DNA of 64,000 nt from the NCBI GenBank assembly GCA_009809945.1, contig WTPW01000089.1, positions 181,673 to 245,672 of the forward strand. Reading direction: 5' to 3'. The DNA comes from Gigaspora margarita (Eukaryota > Glomeromycota > Glomeromycetes > Diversisporales > Gigasporaceae). The notes under the pieces are model-generated. The model saw only the letters and a program-made list of their open reading frames with translations. It did no database searches and was not told where the DNA came from. Of the stretch, positions 46,780-57,260 are shown piece by piece. Both the position numbers and the translations under genes were made by a program. Each line of letters starts with the position of its first letter. Within the stretch, counting starts at the first letter, position 1.

Positions 46780-47110
46780 GAACTGGAAGATTTTAATACC
46801 ATTCGATTCATCTCATCGAATGGTACCGTACCTTCTTAATACCATATGATATAACGCCTAATTTGATGCAGGAAACGTTTGCAATAAATATTACGAGATA
46901 CATCATTTTGGTACCATTCAATTCGTCTTGATGAGACGAATCGATTCTGATTGATATATCCCATATATCCCGTGATTTGTAAATATTATCTGAACGCCCA
47001 TAGATTTCCCACAAAAACATTGGAGTTACATTGGGTTTCATTGTGGGAGAGTTACCACAGCTATAATCTGCGTCAAATTAGGTAATCATGTGATTCTGAT
47101 CAACTGTTTA
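46780..47110. mobile_element. element with GGTACCATTCGA palindromes
   Basis: CTAATTTGATGCAG at 46858 is mirrored by CTGCGTCAAATTAG ending at 47081. Inside and to the left are the stem motifs ATTCGATTCATCTCATCGAA-TGGTACC and GGTACCATTCAATTCG...GACGAATCGA. Similar motifs occur at 8480 and 59130, always near GTGATTCTGAT. It is non-coding. Confidence 0.45.
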
Positions 47111-47118
47111 TGAGATAT

Positions 47119-47172
47119 ACCAGGAACGTGGTACGAAGTACGAGTACCAGGAACGTAGTACGAAGTACGAGT
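47119..47172. repeat. 27-bp tandem duplication
   Basis: Two near-identical units, starting ACCAGGAACGTGGTACGAAG and ACCAGGAACGTAGTACGAAG, each ending TACGAGT. Confidence 0.8.
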
Positions 47173-47274
47173 GTATGGTTAACAGGCAACTTATTGTGTG
47201 CGATTTCTTGAATCTTATTGGATGGCGTATTCAAATTGATCATTTGATGCTCATTGACATCAAGTGTATACTGG

Positions 47275-47565
47275 GCGTTTGTTTAATGTCATATGAAAGC
47301 GTTTTTTGTGTTGATAAACTTGTGGCTGTGCGCATCTTCTAAATTCTGGCACGAGCGTCTATACCTGTTATGCCTTGCTGCCTATATGGATAGTCATGCA
47401 TACTGAGCAGATCTAATGCTAAATTAGATAAAGAGCATATTAATATTTGATTTGCTTAAATTTGTTTAATGCCATATGATATGAAATCGATTTTTGTGGA
47501 TTCCATTTTGATAGACTTGTGGCTGTGCAAGATTTCAAGTTCTGACACGATGAGTTTAGCTCGTG
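47275..47565. repeat. ~110-bp direct repeat, two diverged copies
   Basis: Both copies run GTTTAATG(T/C)CATATGA, a TTTTTGTG block, GATA(A/G)ACTTGTGGCTGTGC, then TTC and CTGACACGA-like sequence. They start near 47280 and 47463. The surrounding 47.1-48.1 kb is less AT-rich than most of the window. It may be a dispersed repeat of unknown class. Confidence 0.5.
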
Positions 47566-47874
47566 ACGAAGCGATCATTATTGCGAGATCAGTTGACTTT
47601 ATTGATCACCTTTGATTTTTGTCATTTATGGTTAGTCCAGTGCTTTAGTCAAGGCTTTTTATTGTTTTTTATTGGGATGACATATAATTTTAGCAGGTTT
47701 CTATGAAAATCGGTAAATAGGATATATTGAAGTAGTGCTGCGGACGTTAAGGAATGAATTATCTTTTGTTTCGTTATCGCACGCCTTGGTAAAGACTGGT
47801 TCTATCTCCCTACCTCCATTTTAAGTGGACCTGCAAGTATTAGTAGTCAGTTTGGTTGGGCGATATATTGAATG

Positions 47875-48070
47875 GTTAAGGATTCACGACTACAGTGGTA
47901 GTACAGTGCAAGGACCGTCAATAGCAATTTTTGAGCTCCAGCGGCTGCAGTAGCAATGCAAGGACCCTTACGAGTGGATAATTAGGCTCCGCGGATGCGG
48001 TGGTAATGCAAGGAACTTATTGGTGGATAGTTAGGCTCCGTGGTTGCAGTAGCAGTGCAAGGACCTGAAA
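47875..48070. repeat. GC-rich ~50-bp tandem repeat, four units
   Basis: Units centred on GGCTCCG(C/T)GGNTGC, GTAGCAGTGCAAGGACCT and GTGGATAGTTA repeat at about 49-50 bp spacing, with the first the most diverged. There is no long frame. Within this AT-rich DNA it is a clear compositional outlier. Confidence 0.65.
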
Positions 48071-49547
48071 TAGATTCTGAAGGATGGCGCTCTGATTCTC
48101 TTTTTAACTATATGGATATGTTAGCTATCTTTCTTATTTTTAGGATTTTTATGTAGTAGGCTGGCTTTTTTAGGACCTTGGAGTTTAGGGAATTTGGGTA
48201 CCAAGAGGTGAGTAGATTATGTGTTTAACAAATTAGGAGAATGATTGGTACGAGTTCAAATAATTAGTCCTAGCTTAGAGACTTTGTCATAGGCATTGAA
48301 GTTTGAGCATATAACGCTAGAGCTTGCTTGGATAGCGAACCTTTTCCCATATGTTTTTCATAATATATTTTTTTATCATATAGCAATAAAGTTATCTCTA
48401 CTGCAATATAGCAGTTTACAGCATGACAGAAGTTCCTTTTTATTGGCTGTTATGTCAGATGAGCATCATCAAATATGATTGGCTAATGTTTATTAATACT
48501 GTAACTGGTAATAAGAGATACAGTAATTTATATGTATAATATCTAAAATTTGGTCATACATACCCGTATGTAATGTAGGTCTAAATTCGATTAAGAAATT
48601 AATTTTGTTAATATTTAACTTGAAATACCCCCAAGTAAATTTTTTTGTTTCGTTGCAAATTTTATTATAAATATATATATAACAATAAATAGTAAAGTAC
48701 TCTTTTTTATTCTATCTTTACAATTGTTATTAGTTAATACAATATGTATTATACTTATTTTATCAGTTATAGTTATAAGTACGTTTATACATATGCATCT
48801 ACAAACCTATAGTATAACTTAGCGAACTACAATAAACTATAATTATACAATTTCTACAACTTATAAAGAACCTAAAGATTTTAAAGTAAGAGATTTGTAA
48901 ATGCGAAGAATATAAAATAAAAAACAAAGAAAATGCTATATTGCTGTATTGTTAATACTTACCATAATAACCTTTCATAATCGGTACTAAAAAAGAATAC
49001 AGTATGTATATATTAATACTTATTACAAAAATTACACCTTATAAAAGCCATGAACTTTAGAAATCTTTCTCACAGTTCAAATATAAGGCAGCTAAAGAAC
49101 GAATAACAAAACTGCTAAACTTATCTTTCTGAATCGTTACTAAAATATTAAAAAAATAATTTTATTTATATATTATTACCTGCTATAAAAAAAACTGCCT
49201 CTAATAAAAGTCCTGCAAATTCAATAATCTCAGTAATGGGTCACTAAAATTTACTCGCAATACACCTAACAAACGGTCTTGCAAAGTTTCATAAAGAATG
49301 GGCGATTTCTTTAATATATAACCATATGACACATCTGCCTTTTATATGATTTTTATATGTAAAAATCTTGTGTAACACTTATGCATATTAGAATTTCTGT
49401 CATACTGCAGTTTACAGATGAATTAGAAAAACTAATGCATGATTATATACAAAATCATAATCAGTAATAATCATGTGATTTTACCATTATCTATATCACC
49501 TGATTCAGAATTCATCCATTTTTAATTAACGCTTTTGTGGAAAACAA
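48071..49547. other. intergenic, no gene recognised
   Basis: AT-rich sequence with a few short frames and no conserved domain. It ends at the left inverted terminus at 49548. Confidence 0.3.
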
Positions 49548-49751
49548 CAGCATGGCGGACATTTGTTTTAATTGGTCAAAAAATGTAAACAAGTAAACAA
49601 ACATGCATAATGTAGATCATTATAAATTTAGATTTATGTAGATCTACCCGTGATTGCCCATGATAATTAACCAATCAAATAACCAATAATTACATACAAG
49701 AAATTTATCGCATAAGGTTAAAAGATATGTGTAAAACAAAATAAATATAAT

Positions 49752-50372
49752 ATTTATTATTAAATACCCAACTCATTAAAGAGTTAATACATGAATAAAT
49801 TATTATCAAAACTATCTTTGTTTTTTATTTATTATCAATAAAACACGACCTTTAGCCCATATAATTAATGTACTATCAACCTACTACTTAACTTAACCCG
49901 AAGTTATTATAATAATAACATATTAAACGGTATAACGAAGTTCTTTGGGTTTAGATCTTAACATATAACGTTTCAATCTTCTTTTTTTTTTTTTTTTNNN
50001 NNNNNNNNNNNNNNNNNNNNNNNNNNNNNNNNNNNNNNNNNNNNNNNNNNNNNNNNNNNNNNNNNNNNNNNNNNNNNNNNNNNNNNNNNNNNNNNNNNNN
50101 NNNNNNNNNNNNNNNNNNNNNNNNNNNNNATTTATTATTAAATACCCAACTCATTAAAGAGTTAATACATGAATAAATTATTATCAAAACTATCTTTGTT
50201 TTTTATTTATTATCGATACAACACGACCTTTAGCCCATATAATTAATGTACTATCAACCTACTACTTAACTTAACCCGAAGTTATTATAATAATAACATA
50301 TTAAACGGTATAACGAAGTTCTTTGGGTTTAGATCTTAACATATAACGTTTCAATCTTCTTTTTTTTTTTTT
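49752..50372. other. scaffold gap flanked by duplicated contig ends
   Basis: 132 N (49998-50129) separate two almost identical ~245-bp sequences (49752-49997 and 50130-50372), both ending in a T run. Only a few bases differ (TATCAATAAAAC versus TATCGATACAAC). This looks like overlapping contig ends that were not merged at a poly-T tract, not a biological duplication. Confidence 0.8.
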
Positions 50373-50559
50373 GTTGGACGTTTTCAGCATTTAAAATTTA
50401 TATACAATAAATAGTAAAAATATTCGCTTCTAAGTGAAGTTCATTTGAACAGAATTAGATTGAGCCAAATCTAAATAAACAGAATAACATTAATTTTAAA
50501 TAAATGAATAAAGCATAATTTTTATATATAAGTTGAAATAAATACCTTTAATCGCCTTT

Positions 50560-52200
50560 GAAATTAACTTCGTGTTAATGCTAGTATATATTTCATCAGG
50601 ATGCGGCAATTATTTAATAACATTATCAGCATCTAATCCAGATGCAATCTTTGGTTGCGATCCTTTGCAAATTTTTACTGTAAATTTTAAATTAAATTCA
50701 TATTTATTAAAGGGTCTTTGACTAGCGACATTTCTTCCATAATCATACCAAACCCATAAATATCAGCTTTTTGTGTAAACAGCTTATCACCTGATAAAAC
50801 TTCAGGAGCAACATAGGGCATGACCATAGATTGAAACTACTTTTCTAGACAATTCCAGATCTGCAATATAGGATCATGTATTTTAATTAGTGCGCTGATC
50901 TTGCAAAATGTTACCACTATGAAAATCTGCATGGTTAAGTATTTGTAATTTAGCCTGCCATGTAAGACTAATAAAATTTTTCTTAAATATTTATGAAGAC
51001 TTCCATTATCAGCATACTAAAAGACTATCAAGTAATCTTTTGTTTCTGCGTTTTGGATTATTCTATATATTGTGAGCTCAGTATAATGTAAGTTACATTC
51101 CATAACAATGAATTAGCTCAGAAAAATTATCAAAGCAATAATTAACTTACTTCTTTTAAAAAATCATTGTTTTTCTTCGAACTGGTTGATGTCTTGAGTG
51201 CAACAGTGCTGGATGGTTCATGTGCTCTTTATTTTCATCATCGTTGTCACTACTGTCATCGTCTTCAACTTTTTGTATGCCATCCAACCAAGTTGCTGAA
51301 TATACAGATCCAAATCCACCTTTACCGATTTCTTTAACATCAGATAATTTATTTAATAAAATTTTTTCTTAAATATTTATNAAGACTTCCATTATCAGCA
51401 TACTAAAAGACTATCAGGTAATCTTTTGTTTCTGNNTTTTGGATTATTCTATATATTGCGAGCTCAGTATAATGTAAGTTACATTCCATTANCTCAATAA
51501 ACTATTAGAAAAATTATCAAAGCAATAATTAACTTACTTCTTTTAAAAAATCATTGTTTTTCTTCGAACTGGTCAATGTCTTGAGTGCAACNGTGCTGGA
51601 TNGTTCATGCGCTCTTTGTTTTATCNTCGCTGTCACTACTGTCNTCGTCATCAACTTTTNNTATGCNNTCCAACCAAGTTGCTGAATATACAGATCCAAA
51701 TCAATCTTTACCGATTTCTTTAACATCAGATAATTTATTAAATGGATTCCATTTAATTGCATCTTCACATTTCCAGGCTCTAAGATGGAATGCTTTTATG
51801 CAATCATCAATAACTTTATTTTCAATTGTCCACTGTGTTGCTTTGTTAGGGTCACACCCTGACAATTAAATTTGTATAAATAAAAATAAGAATCAATATA
51901 CCTTTCAATCTATTCATAAGATTTTATCTTGATCTTCTTTCATGCCAAATCCATAATAATAACAAATAGCAGCTTTCCGAATCCCTATAGCAAATGCCTT
52001 ATACTTATCGATTTCGGCTCCAATTCCTAAATAATAAGAATAAACAATAGCATTGTCTGAAGTTAAAAGCTCAAATTTTGAGTTTTTGTTTGATTGTACC
52101 TTAAGTGAAAAGCAACGAACTAGACCAGTACTATGTGATTCTCTCAAAAGAGAAAACCTATATCTCTTCTGCAATCCAACAGTTCCTTTTCCATTAGTTA
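50560..52200 (-). pseudogene. Sel1-repeat / protein kinase gene relic
   Basis: On the minus strand, from high to low coordinates, there are Sel1-like residues (YYLGIGAEIDKYKAF, CYYYGFGMKEDQD) at 52174-51914 and a GT-AG-like intron near 51842-51905. Then comes a kinase lead-in (DPNKATQWTIENK; CEDAIKWNPF). Next are the glycine-rich loop region, VALKTLTSSKK with the ATP-binding lysine, a hinge (YADNGSLHKYL), the catalytic loop HADFHSGNIL near 50905-50935, and a VAPEVL/YGFGMI region near 50720-50810. The N-lobe is present twice (see 50970-51738). In-frame stops replace residues in one glycine loop and in the hinge, and frameshifts occur before VALK and after the Sel1 part, so no functional kinase is predicted. 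Several N add uncertainty. The fold belongs to the expanded Sel1-kinase family of glomeromycotan fungi (family knowledge). Confidence 0.75.
50970..51738. repeat. ~385-bp tandem duplication of the kinase N-lobe/hinge
   Basis: Unit 1 (about 50970-51354) and unit 2 (about 51355-51738) are nearly identical and join at AATAAAATTTTTTCTTAA. Single N are scattered only in unit 2 and on to about 52400. The duplication may be real or an assembly artefact, given the nearby gap. Confidence 0.7.
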
Positions 52201-53239
52201 TTTAACTCGCAGTCAAATATAGTATATATTTAGTAAGGTTTGTAAATCAACTTTTAACTTTCCTTAATNTATTGGAATATGAAACATACTCACCTTTGTA
52301 AATATTAATTTAATTTTTTTTTGCTCAAGGGGAATTNATTCAAAGATCATGAGGTGTTTTTGATCANTTCNTACTACAACTTNTAAGAATATTTGGATCN
52401 GAACGCCATCAGTTGGTCACGTCTCTAGTTGTAGTTTGAAAGCAAAAAAAAGGTTATACATGTATAGTATAATGATTAATACCCAATTAACTCATTCGTT
52501 ACATACTGTATTACTGTATTACTTGCTGAATTTGCCCTCTAAATAAAGTTTTTAATGATACTAATCTATACTGATCTTTTTTTACAGAAGACAGACAAAG
52601 AGTTAAAGAATACTATAATATTGGTTAAAAAAAAATTTATTGAGTGAAACCACGAGTTGTCAATTGACAATGTGGTTTTACATAGTAAGAGTTACTGTAA
52701 AAATTTTTTTTTATGTTGTGTAACTCAGGGATCTTCAAGCCAATCAAATCGAATGTCCGCCATGCTGAAAACAACATAATAAAGTATTAATAATTGGCAT
52801 ATATAAGCTTACCAATTTTATCTATCAATATTATCTATTATTTTCTATTACTTTTATACTTTAACATTCTTGATTGGCAGGATCCAAAAATGTGACCAAA
52901 TTGTAGAAAAAAATTGCAATATCTGATTACATTATCATTTTGTAATTGATCTATGGAATAACCAGTGTGAGTATTAAGTTCATTTTAATAACTGCATTTC
53001 AGGAGAAATATATGTATGAGATTTAATTCTGTTTGCTTTAATGATTGAGTTTCAAAAAAATGTATATATAATTAACATAATCATTTAATTCTAGCATGAG
53101 TATAAAATTTAATTCTGTTCACTTTAACAATTTGTTTCAAAAAAAGTATGATTAACTATAATTATTTAACTATTCAATAAATCACCATGGTGAGTATGTA
53201 GTTTATTGCAATTTGCATATGCTTAATTTTTTTAGATTT

Positions 53240-53356
53240 AAATAATTGTGATTGTGATTGTGATCACCAAAGCTAGCCAATTTATCATAAGTGTCAAGCT
53301 TATGTTTATGAAAAATTAACTGGCTTTAGCAATTGTAATCACAATCACAATCATTT
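53240..53356. mobile_element. MITE with ATTGTGATTGTGATT ends
   Basis: Inverted arms of about 40 bp: AATTGTGATTGTGATTGTGA then AAAGCTAGCC, mirrored by GGCTTTAGCAATTGTAATCA. It is inserted in the tandem array. The flanks (ATTTAAAT / ATTTAATA) hint at an 8-bp duplication. Confidence 0.5.
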
Positions 53357-53666
53357 AATAATAAAAAAATTTATCATAGGGGTCACAAAATGATGCAAAC
53401 CACAATAAATTTGGGATTGCATCTCAAAAGAATCTAAAATTAACCATAATCATTTAATTGTTCAATAAATTATTAGTGTAAGTGTAAAATCCTGTTCACT
53501 TTAACAACAATTTTCAAGAAAATATTAATTAACTGTACTCATTAAATCATTTATAAATTACTAAGTAAATTATCAGATTGAGTATGAAGTTTCTGTTCAC
53601 TTTAACCATTGTGTTTCAAGACAAGCATTAAGCTTAATTCTGTTTGCTTTAATAATTAACTGTAAT

Positions 53667-53830
53667 AGGACACCGAAATATGCATAGATAGGTCAGGTAT
53701 TAGCTTGCTTATTTTGGGGTTTTTATACAAATCTTTCTATTTTTAGTTTATTTTTGAGGTTTTTTGCAGATCTTTCTATTTTTAGTAATTTTATAATTAA
53801 CCTGACCTATCTATGTATATTTGGGGTCCT
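53667..53830. mobile_element. 164-bp MITE with 8-bp duplication ACTGTAAT
   Basis: The inverted ends AGGACACCGAAATATGCATA and, in reverse, AGGACCCCAAATATACATA continue through GATAGGTCAGG. The perfect 8-bp repeat ACTGTAAT lies at 53659-53666 and 53831-53838. Inside, CAAATCTTTCTATTTTTAGT occurs twice in tandem. A hAT-like target size; the AGGAC start is shared with 61008-61299. Confidence 0.7.
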
Positions 53831-54440
53831 ACTGTAATCAATTAATCATTCAATAGATCACTAACATAAATATGAAGTTTAATTCTGTGCACTTTAATGA
53901 ACATGTTTTAAAAGAAAGTATGATTAACCATAACTTCAATTACTGTTATGAATATGAAGTCTAATTCTGATCATTTTAATGATTATGTTTAAGAGATATA
54001 TTATTAACTATAATCATTTAATTGATTATTAATTATTAGTGTGAGGATGAAGTTTTCGAAATAGTAGAAATTAGGAAAAAAATCCTTTTGATGTATACCC
54101 ATGTACTAAATATCTATGCATGCCAGATTACCTTAGCATGTTGATATAAGTTTGATGCTTACATGCTTATTGTTTACCAAAAAACAATTACACATCTAAT
54201 GTTACAAGTACTACTGGTATATAAGTATAGCATATACAAAAAAAAAAACTTTTTTTGCCCAATTTTTAATATTTTGAAATCTATGATAATTTTGTTCATT
54301 TTAAAGTTTATATTTAAGAGTTATTGACTTTAATGATTTATTATTCAATAAATTACCAGAATGAGTATGAAATATAATCTGTTTCCTTTAATGATTATGT
54401 ATTAAAAGAGTATATATATATAATTAACTATAATAACTAG

Positions 54441-55364
54441 AATGGCAAGTAAGTTCTGCTACAGAAATTCTTATAAAAAATAATTTCTATTAAACTTTAG
54501 CAATTGTATATATGTATTTAGTGTATAAGAATTTACCTCCACAATGTAAACAAATACCGAGTACATAATATTAAAAAAATTTTTATATTTATAGGCATGG
54601 ATCAAATGCTAACATATATAGTATTAAATCCTAATTGATACACAAAAATTTTATAGTTCACTGCATTTGCTAATTCATTTCTTGTTAAGATTTTAACCAA
54701 TTTTAAGTTTCTTATAATAAAGCAAATTAAAATTTTTTCAGCATAAGAAAAATAAAACTGATTCAGAACATAGTCCATAATTTCTTCAAACCATATAAAA
54801 TCTTAAAAGTGCTTGAATCTTCTAATTGAGCTTATTCAAATTTACATTATTGTTATGTTTATGCACTTAAGCGTGAGGCTGAGATAGTCATTACATGAAC
54901 TTTCCAAATTTGATAGGGTCAATCTACTCAATAAAACTACAAATTTGGCTGATCACATGAAATTAATCAACATTGGTCAATCATTATATATTTTAATCAT
55001 TTTATTTTATCAAATTCCACCTATAGTATTATAAGATATTAGATGATAATAAAACCTTATTTGCATATATTAATTTTTTAAGAAAATGTTATTTTCACAA
55101 AAATACATTATTTCTCTTTGTCCAATGATTACAAATTGGCATTAGAAGTAGCCCAAATGTCTAAGTGGTTCTTGGTATATTTTATTATAGCAAAGCAAAA
55201 AACTAGCAACTCAAATTAAAAGTCTCTTTAATAAACTATTGCTATTAGAAGAAATCAAAAAAAAAAACTGTACTTGTATTTAGAAGACTTCTGTATTATT
55301 TGCAAGACAAAAAAAAGCACAAGACCATTTGCAGTATACAGTACATTAGCAAATTTTATATATA
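54441..55364. other. non-coding stretch
   Basis: AT-rich sequence with no supported feature. Confidence 0.25.
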
Positions 55365-55581
55365 CCGTATCCTATCATGAATAAGCACCCCTTTTTTTGA
55401 AATTTCAAACTCAACGTTCTTGATAACTATCTAATCAAACTTAATAAAATTTTTTTATTTAAATTTTATAGATCTATAAAATTTAAATAAAAAAATTTTT
55501 ATTAAGTTTGATAAGATAGTTATCAAGAACGTTGAGTTTGAAATTTCAAAAAAGGGGGTGCTTATTCATGATAGGATACGG
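55365..55581. mobile_element. near-perfect 217-bp palindromic MITE
   Basis: CCGTATCCTATCATGAATAA is mirrored at the right end, and almost every base of the ~105-bp arms pairs, including CAACGTTCTTGATAACTATC and a central AGATCT. TA flanks both sides. This level of complementarity implies recent insertion or gene conversion. Transcripts would fold into a long double-stranded RNA. Confidence 0.8.
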
Positions 55582-55920
55582 TAGGTATATATATTGATTA
55601 CTAACTAAGATATATATCAATACTCAATACCCCTACCAATTTCTATCAATAGTGATATTATCGATATATATTTGATATATATATTAATTGATATATAACC
55701 AATATATTAATAGTGATTATAATTGATACATATCTATAATAATTAATAATCAATATATAAAACAATTAGTATTTTAATATAAAATATATATAATTTATTA
55801 AAAAATTCGATATTAAAAAATTTTTAATTTATTAAAAAACTTCATATATTTTTACATTACATAATTACTATATAATTCTATAAGCACTACATAAGAACAA
55901 ACAAGAAAGAGCTATTTTGT
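55582..55920. repeat. ATATATC-rich simple sequence
   Basis: Dense TATCGATATATA/TTGATATATA motifs, non-coding. A similar patch lies at 57400-57560. Confidence 0.5.
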
Positions 55921-55924
55921 TTTT

Positions 55925-56720
55925 TTGTAATAGTACCGGTTCTTGAATCTCCATTCCTAGTGCTTTTCTAAATCTTTATTCTGATTGTTTCAACTTCATT
56001 TCTACAACAAAACACAAACCTACAAGAAAATTGTTAGTAAAAATGAAAAAATAACCAAAAAACAAAAAGAATCACAAGAAAGTACTGGTACTTATCTTTT
56101 TGTACCAGTTCCAGTTCTTGAATCTCTATTCCTGGTAGCATTTCAATATCCTAACAAAACACAAACCTACAAGAAAACATTGTTAGTAAAAATGAAAGAA
56201 GTAACTAAAAAACCAAAAAAACAACAAAAAAGAACTGGTACTTATCTTTTAGTACTAGTTCTAGTTCCAAATCTCTATTTCTGGCACTATTCCAGTACCC
56301 TAACAAAACATGAATTTACAAGAAGAATATTGTTAGCAAGAACAAAAAAATCATAAAAAAACAATAAAAATGAAAAAACTGGTACTTATCTTTTTGTACT
56401 AGACCCAGTTCTTGAATTTCCATTCCTGGTGGGATTTCAATACTCTAATGAAATATGAACCTACAAGAAAACATGTTAGTAAAAATGAAAAAAGTAACTA
56501 AAAAACCAAAAAACAACAAAAAAGAACTAGTACTTATCTTTTAGTACCAGTCTCTGTCTCAAATCTCCATTCTTAGCGCTATTCTAGTACTCTAACAAAA
56601 CATGAATCTACAAGAAGAATATTGTTAGTAAGAACAAAATAATCATAAAAAAATAATAAAAACAAAAAAAGAACTAGTACTTATCTTTTTGTACTATTCC
56701 AATATCTAGCCAGTGACTTA
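55925..56720. repeat. ~147-bp tandem satellite, about six units
   Basis: The phrase GGTACTTATCTTTT(T/A)GTAC recurs near 56087, 56237, 56381, 56529 and 56676, giving spacings of 144-150 bp. Units also share TAACAAAACA(C/T)AAACCTACAA and TTGTTAGTAAAAATGAAA. A + strand frame (55985-56356) runs through three units because their length is often a multiple of three; it shows no domain and I treat it as repeat-derived. Confidence 0.75.
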
Positions 56721-56769
56721 CATGCTTCCAATTTCAACTACCAGATATTTTAATGAAGCAAAACAAGAA

Positions 56770-57260
56770 GAGGTATTAGTAAAAGTTTAAGAAAAAAAAG
56801 CAAAGAAAAAAAATAAAAAATGTACTTACCCAATATTAATTTAGATCCAGTACAATTTAGAAAAAAAAAGAATATTATTAAATTAAAAATTAAACAATTA
56901 AACGAATAAGAAAAAAAAATTAAAAAATAAAAACCTTAAAAAAAAAATTAAAAAACACATGTTAAAAAAAATATTAAAAAAAATAAATTATTAAAAATTA
57001 AAAATTTTGAAAAAAAAGATGAAATAAAAAATCAAAATAAAACAAAATAAATAAAAAAAAGTAAAAATAAAAAGAAATAAAAAAGAAAAAAAACACATAA
57101 AAAAAACTGTAAAAAAAAAAAATAAATTAAATGAAAAAAAATCAAAAAGAAAAAAATCAAAAAATGAAGAAAAAAAACAAAAACAAAATAATAAAAAAAA
57201 TAAATAAAATAAATAAAAAAAATAAATAAACTAAAATAAACAAAAAAAATTTAAAAAAAA
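56770..57260. repeat. A-rich low-complexity tract
   Basis: About 490 bp of almost pure A with scattered T, G and C, following the satellite. There is no coding sense. Confidence 0.7.

Larger units (their letters stand above)
49548..52767. mobile_element. candidate gene-capturing element around Sel1-kinase relic
   Basis: CAGCATGGCGGACATT at 49548 and its mirror AATGTCCGCCATGCTG ending at 52767 form the outer ends of about 25 bp (few mismatches, continuing through TTTNATTGG). The 7-bp direct repeat AAAACAA flanks both (49541-49547, 52768-52774). CAG ends and a 7-8 bp duplication fit hAT. Inside is no transposase but a broken Sel1-kinase gene, so this may be a Pack-type element. The assembly gap at 49998-50129 lies inside, so the length is provisional. 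Confidence 0.5.
52965..54440. repeat. degenerate tandem array, ~80-115 bp unit
   Basis: Some nine to ten units share GTATGAAGTTTAATTCTGTT, CACTTTAATGATT, GTTTCAAAA, and TTAACTATAATCATTTAATT followed by CAATAAAT. Unit starts lie near 53015, 53099, 53190, 53480, 53582, 53870, 53947, 54038 and 54364. Two MITEs interrupt the array. It is non-coding and resembles an old satellite. Confidence 0.55.

Noticed and set aside
55985-56356. 123-codon + strand frame with internal repeats
   Set aside because: Generated by the ~147-bp satellite, whose units often keep frame; Lys/Thr/Val-rich with no domain.
55925-56720. CRISPR-like regular spacing
   Set aside because: Whole ~147-bp units repeat without unique spacers, in a eukaryotic context; this is a satellite.
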